A stretch of 47,803 bases of DNA from Halorhodospira abdelmalekii (lineage in GTDB: Bacteria; Pseudomonadota; Gammaproteobacteria; Nitrococcales; Halorhodospiraceae), in contig NZ_NRRN01000023.1 in assembly GCF_016583625.1 (NCBI RefSeq), positions 1 through 47,803 of the forward strand, read 5' to 3'. Numbering within the stretch: position 1 is the first letter of the stretch; each line of letters starts with the position of its first letter. The notes below the pieces were generated by a model that searched no databases, was not told where the DNA came from, and saw nothing but the letters and a program-made list of their open reading frames with translations. Positions 7,701-15,359 of the stretch are shown here, one piece after another. The position numbers and the translations under genes are program-made.

Positions 7701-8376
7701 CGTCGCTGCGCATAAAGCGCACATCGTTCGTGGCGACCACCGGCACCTGGTGTTCGGCGGCCAATTCGACGGCAGCGTGCAGGTGCTGCTCATCGCCCGG
7801 GCGCCCGAGGCGATGGACCTCAAGGTAGTAGTTTTCGGCCCCGAAGGTCGCGCGGTGCTCGTCGAGGTAGGCCGTCGCCGTCGCTGCATCGCCGCGCAGC
7901 AGCGCCGCTCCGACATCGCCGCTCGCCCCGCCCGAGAGGGCCAGCAGGCCGGCGTGATCCTCGCGCAGCCAGGCACGTTCGATCATCGGCAGGTCGCTGC
8001 CACCCCCGGCAGCGCCATTGCGCCCACTCTGCCCGATCCGGCCGCTGCGATAGGCGCGACTGAGCAGGCGAGAGAGGGTGCGCAGACCGTCGCCGTCGCG
8101 ACACAGCAGGGTTAGGCGCGAGCACCCGAGCGGCGCGGCCGGGTCCTCGAGCCAGATGTCGCTGCCGACGATCGGCTTGACCCCAGCGGCCAACGCCGCC
8201 TTGTAGAACTTGACCATGCCGAACAGGTTCGACTGATCGGTCAGGGCCACCGCCGGCATCCCCTGCGCACGCGCAGCGGCGACCAACTCCTTGATCCGCA
8301 CCGCACCATCGACCAGCGACAGCTCGCTGTGTACGCGCAGATGGACGAAACCGAGCGGCGCTTGCTCCTCCGCCAT
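4735..8376 (-). CDS. dnaE: DNA polymerase III alpha subunit
   Basis: This is the replicative polymerase, 1213 residues (E. coli about 1160). The N-terminal PHP domain opens with FVHLRVHSELSLVDG. The palm carries PGRGSGAGSLVAYALGITN and PDFDIDF, the latter holding two catalytic aspartates. The fingers, the helix-hairpin-helix region and a C-terminal OB fold (about 1035-1120) follow. Two Gly-rich insertions are visible: a short one near 115-130 in PHP and a longer one at about 1010-1040 just before the OB fold. The ATG at 8376 was chosen because it gives the family start MAEEQAPLGFVH, with GGGTGAG upstream; a GTG at 8382 is equally in frame. It is the last gene of the lpx-rnhB-bciB run, 71 bp after bciB, as dnaE follows rnhB in many gammaproteobacteria. 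Confidence 0.97.
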   Translation of the reverse strand: MAEEQAPLGFVHLRVHSELSLVDGAVRIKELVAAARAQGMPAVALTDQSNLFGMVKFYKAALAAGVKPIVGSDIWLEDPAAPLGCSRLTLLCRDGDGLRTLSRLLSRAYRSGRIGQSGRNGAAGGGSDLPMIERAWLREDHAGLLALSGGASGDVGAALLRGDAATATAYLDEHRATFGAENYYLEVHRLGRPGDEQHLHAAVELAAEHQVPVVATNDVRFMRSDDFDVHEVRVCIHEGRTLDDPRRSRPYTAQQYFATAAEMAERFADLPEALAATVNIAERCSVDLELGTAHLPDFPVPEGETVASLLRREAEQGLAHRLEQRGVAADEKPDEVASIYQQRLDHELAVIEQMGFPGYFLIVADFIRWARENAIPVGPGRGSGAGSLVAYALGITNLDPLRYDLLFERFLNPERVSMPDFDIDFCMERRDEVIEYVSRRYGAEKVAQIATHGTMAARAVVRDVGRVHGHAYGYVDRIAKLIPFELGMTLDRALEQEEDLRAEYDNNEDVRELIDTARRLEGMARNVGKHAGGVVIAPSDLTDFSPLYCDPDERGAAESWKVATHFDKDDVEAVGLVKFDFLGLRTLTIIDWTVQAVNRLRQERNEALLDIDAVPLDDPATFALLKRCATTAVFQLESRGMKELIKRLQPDRFEEIVALVALFRPGPLQSGMADEFVERKHGRVKIAGYPNRELHHPDLEPVLGTTYGVILYQEQVQRIAQVLAGYSLGQADLLRRAMGKKKPEEMAKQRAGFIAGAQQKGIPEEKAAGIFDLMESFAAYGFNKSHSAAYALLSYQTAWLKTHYPAPFMASVLSSDMDNTDKVVTFLDEARVMRLEVLPPDINRSDKAFRALDEATIVYGLGAIKGVGESALDAILGERERSGPFADLFELCRRIDTGRANRRVLEALCRSGSLDSLVPNRASAMAQIPAALAAAEQVSRNQAVGQGDLFGGLESPALERVQRAEAVAEQAEWPEEERLAGEKETLGLYLTGHPIDRYEEELPYLASDRLHRLAAGFGATSGGGNGGAGGGAGNGYGRNRGKRVIAAGLVVALRVRNTATGGRLATMTLDDRTGRIEVVLFPEAFARCRRVVIKDALLVVCGTLDYDDFTGGYRITGEEVLDIAQARERAKGRVVMPVSAQRAANGLVLPLRELLSAHGGGSSRLEVHYRHPQAVARLLFDGHWSVRPSDELLQGLEGLFGEPPWIEYPGGGG

Positions 8377-8447
8377 GACCACTCACTCACCCGGTCGTTA
8401 TGCCGGCCTAAGGCCAGCGTTTAGCATTCGAATCTCGATATGCTCGC

Positions 8448-9704
8448 TCAGGAGCCGTCCGGGTCGATGACCGAAGCGTACGGTTTAGCGAGCTCGCGGA
8501 CGTGCTCCGGCACCATCGTATCTAGCCGCTCCGGCGCCATCTGCCGTAAGTGGATCAGCGTCTCGCCGGCCTTCATCTCCACCCGAGCGCGGGCGAACTC
8601 CAGCCCGCGCGGCCCCATATACGGCATTAGACGACTCATGATGGGACGCAGCCAATTGGGCATCCGGCGGACCGGCAAGCCGCTTGCCGCCCGCTCGGTG
8701 TTGCGCAGATAGCCGGTAACCGCGCTGGTCCGCTTACCGGCGCTGCCGGTCGGGCGCAGCAGCAACTCATCGCCGAGCAGATTGAGCAGATGGCGGCCAC
8801 GCTCGTTGCGCACAATCAGCCACTGCTCGCCCCGCCCTCCCATGCTGCCGATCACCACATCGGCGAGAACATTGGTGTAATCGACACAGGTCCGACAGGT
8901 CAGAGGGAAGAAGTCGGGGGAGAGCTTAGCGAGCGGCAGCTGCAAGAAGGGGATCTCCTGCTTACGCCCGCCCTCGAAGCGCAGCTCGACGTAGTGATCG
9001 GGACGAAACTCGAGGTAGGTTACATCGTTCGGATCGTCGGCGAAAAAGGTCAAAAACTCATGAAAGCGCGGCGTATCGGTGTTATCCGCACAGGGGGTAC
9101 CGATGACATCCAAGCGCTCGAAGCCGAGCTCCTGCTCGAGCACCCGCAGCGGATAGGCCTGACACGGCATCGCGATCACCGCCAGCCGCTTATAGCCGCG
9201 CGCCAATGCTGGCTCGAGCAGCGCCAACAACGGGGCAAAGCCGATGCGCATGCCGCGGCAGATCTGCAACCCGGCCGGCTCGGTGATCAGCACCGGCACC
9301 GGCTGCCAGCGATCCTCCGCCGAGCTCGTCACGGTCAGCACGGCGTCGACCTCACCGGCCTCCAGCAGACGCTCGGCGATCCGCGTCGTGATCCCGGTCC
9401 ACTGCGCCCCCGGCAGCGGCGAGCGCAGCGAGGCTTGGTACATGGACTGGTAAGGGCCGAAGTGGAGCTCATCAGGGCGGTACGGCAGGCGCGCCCGCCC
9501 GTGGACCTGCTGCTCGAGCCGCGGATAGTCGGGGCGAATAAACTGGCACGCCTGACCGCAGCGTTTCGCTCGCTCACTGCGCGAGAGCCCGCAATCGGTG
9601 CACAGCGCCCGCGCAGCAGGCTCCTTTAGCACCGGGCTCCAACAGCCTGCAGGCACTTCGGACGACCAGAACTGCACCGGGCTCTCCGTCATCGAGCGAA
9701 TCAT
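8448..9704 (-). CDS. bciB: Divinyl (proto)chlorophyllide 8-vinyl reductase, BciB type (FrhB-like Fe-S flavoprotein)
   Basis: The protein has 418 residues and belongs to the coenzyme F420 hydrogenase beta-subunit family, in the branch that reduces the C8 vinyl group of chlorophyll precursors with ferredoxin electrons. Shared features with cyanobacterial BciB, as I recall it, are GAQWTGI (99-105), GTPCADN (202-208), a DYTNxLADVVIGSMG block (275-289), QWLIVRN and GPRGLEFAR. Cysteines at 35, 38, 49, 53, 270 and 273 can ligate Fe-S clusters. In cyanobacterial BciB I recall CxxCGLC, whereas here the third position is Ser (CGLS). The ATG at 9704 has GGAGAGG 4 bases upstream; the longer frame to 10001 runs over rnhB and is spurious. 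It lies 16 bp after rnhB, probably in one transcript. A paralogue acting on another tetrapyrrole cannot be excluded. Confidence 0.85.
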   Translation of the reverse strand: MIRSMTESPVQFWSSEVPAGCWSPVLKEPAARALCTDCGLSRSERAKRCGQACQFIRPDYPRLEQQVHGRARLPYRPDELHFGPYQSMYQASLRSPLPGAQWTGITTRIAERLLEAGEVDAVLTVTSSAEDRWQPVPVLITEPAGLQICRGMRIGFAPLLALLEPALARGYKRLAVIAMPCQAYPLRVLEQELGFERLDVIGTPCADNTDTPRFHEFLTFFADDPNDVTYLEFRPDHYVELRFEGGRKQEIPFLQLPLAKLSPDFFPLTCRTCVDYTNVLADVVIGSMGGRGEQWLIVRNERGRHLLNLLGDELLLRPTGSAGKRTSAVTGYLRNTERAASGLPVRRMPNWLRPIMSRLMPYMGPRGLEFARARVEMKAGETLIHLRQMAPERLDTMVPEHVRELAKPYASVIDPDGS

Positions 9705-9720
9705 CAGACCTCTCCGTTTG

Positions 9721-10311
9721 TTATTCAGTGCTCTTAAGGATCGACACTCGCACAGGAGCGAAGCTGCGGCGGTGGAGCGGACACGGCCCCCAGCGCTGCA
9801 ACGCGCTGCGATGCGCAGCGGTCCCATACCCTTTGTGAGCGGCAAATCCGTACTCGGGATAGTGGTCATCCCACTCCCGCATCTCGGCATCGCGTGCCGT
9901 CTTCGCCAAGATCGACGCCGCGGCAATAGCCAACTCCGTGCCATCGCCCCCGACGACCGCCCGGGCCGGGCACGGCAGCGATTCGGGCAGCTCACGACCA
10001 TCGATCAGCAGTCCCCCGGGAGCGGTCGTAAGCGCCGCCACCGCTCGCCGCATCGCCAGGAAAGTCGCCTGGCGGATGTTGAGCCGATCGATCTCCTCGA
10101 CCTCTGCACGCCCCAGCGCCCAGGCAGCAGCGTGCTCGCGAATCGCCGCCGCCAACTGCTCGCGCTGCTTAGCGCGCAAGCGCTTCGAGTCGGTCACGCC
10201 CGCCACCGGTCGCTCCAGGATCACCGCCGCGGCGACCACCGGACCCGCCCACGGGCCGCGTCCGACCTCATCGACACCGGCGACCGGCGTCGGCAATAGT
10301 ACCGCCGTCAC
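9721..10311 (-). CDS. rnhB: Ribonuclease HII
   Basis: The protein has 196 residues and removes ribonucleotides embedded in DNA. The N-terminus has the type-2 RNase H signature [20 protein letters not shown] with the catalytic Asp-Glu pair. DSKRL, DGRELP and the later [17 protein letters not shown] segment complete the active site. Translation starts at a GTG (10311) that overlaps the lpxB stop in GTGA, so the two are translationally coupled. The order lpxB-rnhB-dnaE is classic, with bciB added between rnhB and dnaE here. Confidence 0.96.
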   Translation of the reverse strand: MTAVLLPTPVAGVDEVGRGPWAGPVVAAAVILERPVAGVTDSKRLRAKQREQLAAAIREHAAAWALGRAEVEEIDRLNIRQATFLAMRRAVAALTTAPGGLLIDGRELPESLPCPARAVVGGDGTELAIAAASILAKTARDAEMREWDDHYPEYGFAAHKGYGTAAHRSALQRWGPCPLHRRSFAPVRVSILKSTE

Positions 10312-11528
10312 GGCAATAACTCCAAGACCGCAGCGGCGGCACGCCGCTCGGCGCCACCCTCGGCACTCGCCGCCGCACCTGCCGCTGCACCGCCAGAGAG
10401 CTCTTGATGCAGCTGACTGAAACGACTCAACAGGGCGGAGCGCGCTGCCGTATCATCGAGCCAGTAGTCCAGCGCTGCACTCAGGCGCGGCGCATCGACC
10501 TGCTCCTGAAAAAACTCCGGCACCAAAGCCTCCTGTGCCAGCAGGTTCGGCAGCGAGACCCACGGCACCTGAATCATACGCTTGACCAGTTGAAAAGTAA
10601 GTGGCGAGACCCGATACGCCACGACCATTGGGCACTTCGCCAACATCACCTCTAAGGTGGCCGTTCCCGAGGCGACCAGTGCCACATCGGCGGCACTTGC
10701 CGCAGCAGCGACATCACCATCGAGCAGGTGCAGCCGCTCCTGGGCCACTCCAGCACTCAACAGCGCCTCGAATATCGGCGTACGCCACGACGCCAAGGCC
10801 ACCGGCACCACCACATGCAACCCCGGGCGTTGCGCAGCGAGCTGTGCAGCCGTCTCGGCGAAGGGCGGCAACAGCCGCTCGATCTCGCTGTCACGGCTCC
10901 CCGGCAACAGCGCCAATACAGTCGCCTGAGCCGGGATCTGCAAGCGCGCCCGCGTCTGCGCACGCTCCGGATGCAACGGTAGACGATCGGCCGCCGGGTG
11001 GCCGACACAGACTGCATCGACACCGCTTGTGGCGTAGAGACGCTGCTCGAAGGGATAGAGCGTGAGCATTCGGTCGACGGCGCGCTCGATAGTGCGGATG
11101 CGACCGCGCCGCCACGCCCACACGGTCGGGCTGACGTAGTGCACCGTCGGCACTCCAGCGGCGCGCAGACGCTGCTCGAGCGAGAGGTTGAAATCGGGCA
11201 GGTCGATGCCGATGAAGAGATCGGGAGGGGCGTTGCGCCAACGCTCGACCAGCGCCCGACGCAACCGCAGCAGGCGCGGCAAGTGGCGGACGATCTCACT
11301 GAGCCCGACTAGCGCCAACCCATCCATCGGAGCGACCGGCTGCAATCCGGCCGCCTGCATCTGCGCCCCGCCGACCCCCTCAAACGACAACCCGGGGCAC
11401 TGCTCCTGCAAAGCGCGCATCAAGGCGCCGCCGAGTACGTCGCCCGAGGGCTCACCGGCGAGCAACGCAATCCGCCACTCGGCTGCCGCAGCCCCCCCCG
11501 CCCCTGCCGCTCGCTCCGTCGAACTCAC
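10308..11528 (-). CDS. lpxB: Lipid-A-disaccharide synthase
   Basis: The protein has 406 residues and is a GT19 glycosyltransferase that joins UDP-2,3-diacylglucosamine and lipid X into the lipid A disaccharide at the inner membrane. [16 protein letters not shown] is the family N-terminal signature. [22 protein letters not shown] and [17 protein letters not shown] follow in the usual order. The frame is open to 11699, but the family start fits a GTG at 11528, one base downstream of the lpxA stop. The first residues (about 15) are Ala/Gly rich. It is in operon with lpxA and rnhB. Confidence 0.95.
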   Translation of the reverse strand: MSSTERAAGAGGAAAAEWRIALLAGEPSGDVLGGALMRALQEQCPGLSFEGVGGAQMQAAGLQPVAPMDGLALVGLSEIVRHLPRLLRLRRALVERWRNAPPDLFIGIDLPDFNLSLEQRLRAAGVPTVHYVSPTVWAWRRGRIRTIERAVDRMLTLYPFEQRLYATSGVDAVCVGHPAADRLPLHPERAQTRARLQIPAQATVLALLPGSRDSEIERLLPPFAETAAQLAAQRPGLHVVVPVALASWRTPIFEALLSAGVAQERLHLLDGDVAAAASAADVALVASGTATLEVMLAKCPMVVAYRVSPLTFQLVKRMIQVPWVSLPNLLAQEALVPEFFQEQVDAPRLSAALDYWLDDTAARSALLSRFSQLHQELSGGAAAGAAASAEGGAERRAAAAVLELLP

Positions 11529-11529
11529 A

Positions 11530-12306
11530 TCAGCGCAGCAAGCCGCGCTTGCTCTCGTCGATAAAGTGGACCATCTGCTGCACCTCCTGCGAATCGGCAA
11601 ACTGCTCAGCGATCTGGTCCCGCGCATCCTCAAGGCGCAGCCCCTGCCGATAGAGGACTCGATAAGCCTGTTTGATCGCACGAATCCGGCGATCTTCAAA
11701 ACCGTGCCGGCGCAATCCCACCGAATTGATGCCGCGCGGCACCGCCATCTGTCCTGAGACGGTCACAAAGGGCGGCACATCGCGGTTAATGCCGCTGCCA
11801 AAGCCACAAAAGGCGTATGAACCAATTCGGCAAAACTGATGAACCAAGGCGAATCCACCCAACGTCGCGTAATCCCCGACATCGACGTGGCCAGCCAACG
11901 ACGCCGAGTTGGCAAAGAGCAGATGATTGCCCAAGGTGCAGTCGTGCGCGATGTGGCAGTAGGCCATCAGCCAGTTGTGGTCACCGATGCGCGTCTCACC
12001 GCGCCCCTGCACCGTACCCCGGTGGCATGTGACGAACTCGCGAATGGTGTTGCCATCGCCGATGATCAAGCGCGTCGGCTCACCTTTATACCCCTTGTGC
12101 TGCGGCGCTTCACCGAGCGCCGCAAACTGGTAGATGCGGTTATCGCGGCCGATCTGCAACGGCCCCCGCAGCACTACGTGGGGTCCAATCCAGGTGCCCT
12201 CGTCGATCTCGACATCGGGACCGATGACGGTAAACGGTCCGACCTCGACATCTTCGCCTAAGGCAGCCTTCGGGTCGACCGATGCTTGCGGGTGGACGCG
12301 ACTCAA
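11530..12306 (-). CDS. lpxA: UDP-N-acetylglucosamine O-acyltransferase
   Basis: This cytoplasmic enzyme of 258 residues adds the 3-hydroxyacyl chain to UDP-GlcNAc, the first step of lipid A synthesis. The left-handed beta-helix hexapeptide repeats are plain (for example VGPFTVIGPDVEIDEGTWIG). The catalytic His is in YCHIAHDCTLGNH, and HQFCRIGSYAFCGFGSGINR and the helical C-terminus follow. No ATG or GTG lies near the family start. The best start is a TTG at 12306 that overlaps the fabZ stop as TTGA and gives SRVHPQASVDP after the initiator Met. A TTG at 12324 would add six residues. The start is therefore uncertain although the gene is not. Confidence 0.93.
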   Translation of the reverse strand: MSRVHPQASVDPKAALGEDVEVGPFTVIGPDVEIDEGTWIGPHVVLRGPLQIGRDNRIYQFAALGEAPQHKGYKGEPTRLIIGDGNTIREFVTCHRGTVQGRGETRIGDHNWLMAYCHIAHDCTLGNHLLFANSASLAGHVDVGDYATLGGFALVHQFCRIGSYAFCGFGSGINRDVPPFVTVSGQMAVPRGINSVGLRRHGFEDRRIRAIKQAYRVLYRQGLRLEDARDQIAEQFADSQEVQQMVHFIDESKRGLLR

Positions 12307-12767
12307 ACTGAGCGCACCGTACAACGGACCTCACACTCGGCGGCCAGCGTACCGTCGACCGTACCCTTAGCATCGAAGATCCAGATGCCACGGGTGATGC
12401 GCCGCACTGAAACCTCATGCTGCAAGCAGTCACCGGGCTCCACCGGGCGCTTGAAACGGGCCTTGTCGATGCCAACCAAATAGAGGACGTCGTTTTCGCT
12501 CAAGGTGTCCTGAACACTCTTGAACGCCAACATCCCACACGCCTGCGCGAGCGATTCGAGGATCAGCACACCGGGCATCACCGGCTTTTGCGGAAAGTGA
12601 CCGACAAAAAACGGCTCGTTGATCGTGACATTCTTGATACTGACCAAATGCTCATGCGGAGTGTAGCTCAACACCCGATCGATCAGAAGCATCGGATAGC
12701 GGTGCGGCAACAACTCCATAATGCCGGCAATGTCGGTCCGCCCCTGCTCCGCTTGCTGTTCGCTCAC
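12303..12767 (-). CDS. fabZ: 3-hydroxyacyl-[ACP] dehydratase FabZ
   Basis: This hot-dog-fold enzyme of 154 residues dehydrates 3-hydroxyacyl-ACP in fatty acid elongation. LPHRYPMLLIDRV is the family opening, GHFPQKPVMPGVLILESLAQ holds the catalytic His and Glu, and PVEPGDCL lies near the end. The GTG at 12767 has AGGAGG about 9 bases upstream and was preferred to the ATG at 12812. The gene follows bamA directly (90 bp); skp/ompH and lpxD, which usually stand between them, are absent. It overlaps lpxA by four bases, which ties fatty acid and lipid A synthesis together. Confidence 0.96.
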   Translation of the reverse strand: MSEQQAEQGRTDIAGIMELLPHRYPMLLIDRVLSYTPHEHLVSIKNVTINEPFFVGHFPQKPVMPGVLILESLAQACGMLAFKSVQDTLSENDVLYLVGIDKARFKRPVEPGDCLQHEVSVRRITRGIWIFDAKGTVDGTLAAECEVRCTVRSV

Positions 12768-12857
12768 CCTTGCCTTCCTCCTCTTTTCGTTCCTTCGCTC
12801 ACCGGCCACCACCAGCGACCGGTCACTAGCGCTTCAACCAAGGCTCACCGCAGCGCC

Positions 12858-15308
12858 CTAGAACTCGGTCCCCAGTGAGAACTGGAACGTCTCGGTACGG
12901 TCATCGTCGCTCTCATTTAACGGTTCGGACAAGCTGAATGTCAACGGACCGACCGGAGACATCCAGATCAGTGCCAGACCGGCAGCCGCACGCAGCTCGC
13001 GCAGATCGAACTGATCGAGTCCCGCCGGCTTGACGTTATCGCCATCGGCAAGACCAGGGTAGCGCTCAAGCCTAGTGTTAAAGACTTGACCAGCATCGAT
13101 AAAAGCGGCCATACGCACCGACTGCGCCTCTGGCGTCGGCGGGAAGATGACCTGTGCCTTAGCCAGAAGACGAGCATTCCCGCCGATCGGCTCATCGCGA
13201 TCGACGGTGCGCGGCCCCAGATAGTTACCGCGATAGCCGCGTACCGTGCGAACACCACCAGCGTAGTAGTGCTCGAAGAAGGGCAATTTTTGCGAATCGC
13301 CATAGCCATCGCCATACGAGGCCTGCCCCTCCACCGAGAAGGCGGTCTTCTCGCCGAGCCACGGCAACGGCCAGTAGCGCCGATGCTCGTAGGTCAGCTT
13401 GTAAAACTCCTGATCGGCCCCAGGCAGCGTCCCCTCGATAAAGAGGCGCTGCCGCCCGCCGGCGGTCGGAAAGATGCCGCGATCGCGGGTATCACGCAGC
13501 CAGGAGAGGCGCGGCTTGACCATGCCGAAGCGATTGCCCTCGGCCTCCAGATAGTCGGTAATCCAATCCGGGGTGCGCTCGCGCTCATCGATCCCTATGT
13601 GCTCATAGCGCAGCCGTCCGGCAAAGCGGTCGACCTCGCTGACCGGAACACTGTACTCGACCGATGCGTGACCCGATTTCAGGTCGTAGTCGGAAAGATC
13701 GGCACGCCGTGCCCGGGTCTCGCGGTAACCTGCCGAGAGCGTCCTGGAGACCCCCTCGATGGTATGGAAACGGTCCGTATAGGAGACGTCGTAGATGTTC
13801 GAGACCTGGGAGTTGTTGATGGTCATGCTCAGGCGGTCACCGGTACCGACAACGTTATCCTGCGAGACAGCAAAGTTGACCAGGAGCCCCTGTACATCCC
13901 CGTAGCCGACCCCGGCCTGGAGCTGTCCGGTCATGCGCTCCTGCACACTGACATCGACATCGACCCGGTCGTCGCTGCCCGGCACCCGCGGCGTATCGAT
14001 ATTGACAAAATCGAAAAACCCAAGGCGATTGAGACGGGTCTGGGAACGCCGCAGAGCATCACTTGACAGCGGTGCCCCTTCGAGCTGCCGCATCTCCCGG
14101 CGGATGACCTCGTCTTGAGTCCGCTGATTGCCGGTGATGTTGATTCGCCGCACGTAGACCCGTGCACCCGGATCGACGAAGTAGGTCAGACTGACCACAC
14201 GCTCGTGCTCATCGACCACCGGTCGCACCTGGACCTCGGCGAAGGCGTAGCCCTCTTTGGCCAGACGTGCTTGAATCGCCTCGATGCCGGCGTTGATGCG
14301 ACTGCGCGAGTAGAGATCACCCGGCTGCAACTCGATGCGCTCGCGCAACTCTTCAGCCGGAACCACGAGGTGGCCGCGAACGTTGATCGTGCCCACTGTG
14401 TACTGCTCGCCTTCATCGACGTGGACCGTGATAAAGACATCGCGGCGCTCGGGACCGATTGAGACCTGGGCCGAAGTGATGGAAAATTCGAGGTAGCCGC
14501 GATCGAGGTAGTGGCTGCGTACGCTCTCAAGGTCGTTCGCCAGCATGCCGCGGGCGTAACGGTGGCGCTGCGACCACGGCGCCCACCAGCGTTGCGGGGT
14601 CAACTCCAGCAAACCGCGCAACTCGCGATCCGAAAAGACTTCGTTGCCAACGAAGTGAATGTCGCGAATCTCAGCGACCTCGCCCTCGTCGATATCGATG
14701 CGAATCGCCACCCGATTGCGCGGCAGCGGCGAGACCGTACTCTCGACCGTCACCCCATACTTACCCTGGGCAAAGTACTGCTGGACCAGTTCGCGCTCGA
14801 TTTCAGAGAGCTGCGCCCGGTTGAAGATCTGCCCTTCCGCCAGACCGGCGCTGCGCAAGGCATCGCGTAAGTCGTCATCACGGATCTGCTCATTGCCTTC
14901 GATCTCCAGGCGCGCCACCGAAGGGCGCTCCTGGACGCGCACGACCAGCACCTGCTCGTCACGCAACAACTCGACATCGCGGAAGAACCCGGAGCGATAG
15001 AGCGCGCGGATGGCGTTCGCCACCTCACCGGCACCGATCTGATCACCCGGCTCAATCGGCAGGTAGTTGAAGACTGTCCCCTCGGCGATCCGTTCCAGCC
15101 CCTCGACCTGGATCTCCTCGACGATAAAGCTGTTCGCAGCGAACGCCTGCTGCCCCAGCAGCCCCAAGCACGCCAGGCTCAGCACCCCGGATAGCGATAG
15201 CAACCCTACGCGCAGACCACGCCAGTGAATCAAGCCACACCCCGCCGTATGGCCAGCCCCGACACCACCATTCGCCTCATAACCACCACACCTTGCCGCA
15301 TCATCCAC
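12858..15308 (-). CDS. bamA: Outer membrane protein assembly factor BamA
   Basis: BamA is the pore of the machine that folds beta-barrel proteins into the outer membrane. The 816-residue frame has a signal peptide (about 28-58, ending GQQAFA), then FIVEEIQVEGLERIAEGTVF as the start of five POTRA domains. A 16-strand Omp85 barrel follows, with YYAGGVRTVRGYRGNYLGPR near the end and a C-terminal beta-signal closing in Phe (FQFSLGTEF). The ATG at 15308 leaves 25 extra residues before the signal peptide, and a TTG at 15233 would give a tighter start, so the 5' end is unsure. It follows rseP, which fits the sigma-E envelope-stress theme of this neighbourhood. Confidence 0.94.
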   Translation of the reverse strand: MDDAARCGGYEANGGVGAGHTAGCGLIHWRGLRVGLLSLSGVLSLACLGLLGQQAFAANSFIVEEIQVEGLERIAEGTVFNYLPIEPGDQIGAGEVANAIRALYRSGFFRDVELLRDEQVLVVRVQERPSVARLEIEGNEQIRDDDLRDALRSAGLAEGQIFNRAQLSEIERELVQQYFAQGKYGVTVESTVSPLPRNRVAIRIDIDEGEVAEIRDIHFVGNEVFSDRELRGLLELTPQRWWAPWSQRHRYARGMLANDLESVRSHYLDRGYLEFSITSAQVSIGPERRDVFITVHVDEGEQYTVGTINVRGHLVVPAEELRERIELQPGDLYSRSRINAGIEAIQARLAKEGYAFAEVQVRPVVDEHERVVSLTYFVDPGARVYVRRINITGNQRTQDEVIRREMRQLEGAPLSSDALRRSQTRLNRLGFFDFVNIDTPRVPGSDDRVDVDVSVQERMTGQLQAGVGYGDVQGLLVNFAVSQDNVVGTGDRLSMTINNSQVSNIYDVSYTDRFHTIEGVSRTLSAGYRETRARRADLSDYDLKSGHASVEYSVPVSEVDRFAGRLRYEHIGIDERERTPDWITDYLEAEGNRFGMVKPRLSWLRDTRDRGIFPTAGGRQRLFIEGTLPGADQEFYKLTYEHRRYWPLPWLGEKTAFSVEGQASYGDGYGDSQKLPFFEHYYAGGVRTVRGYRGNYLGPRTVDRDEPIGGNARLLAKAQVIFPPTPEAQSVRMAAFIDAGQVFNTRLERYPGLADGDNVKPAGLDQFDLRELRAAAGLALIWMSPVGPLTFSLSEPLNESDDDRTETFQFSLGTEF

Positions 15309-15359
15309 CCGCTTACTGCTCCGTTACGCCGAGCCCGTAGCTCGCTCGATCTGCGCCGC

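Noticed and set aside
9705-10001. N-terminal extension of the bciB frame
   Set aside because: It overlaps rnhB entirely, and a good ribosome site precedes the ATG at 9704.
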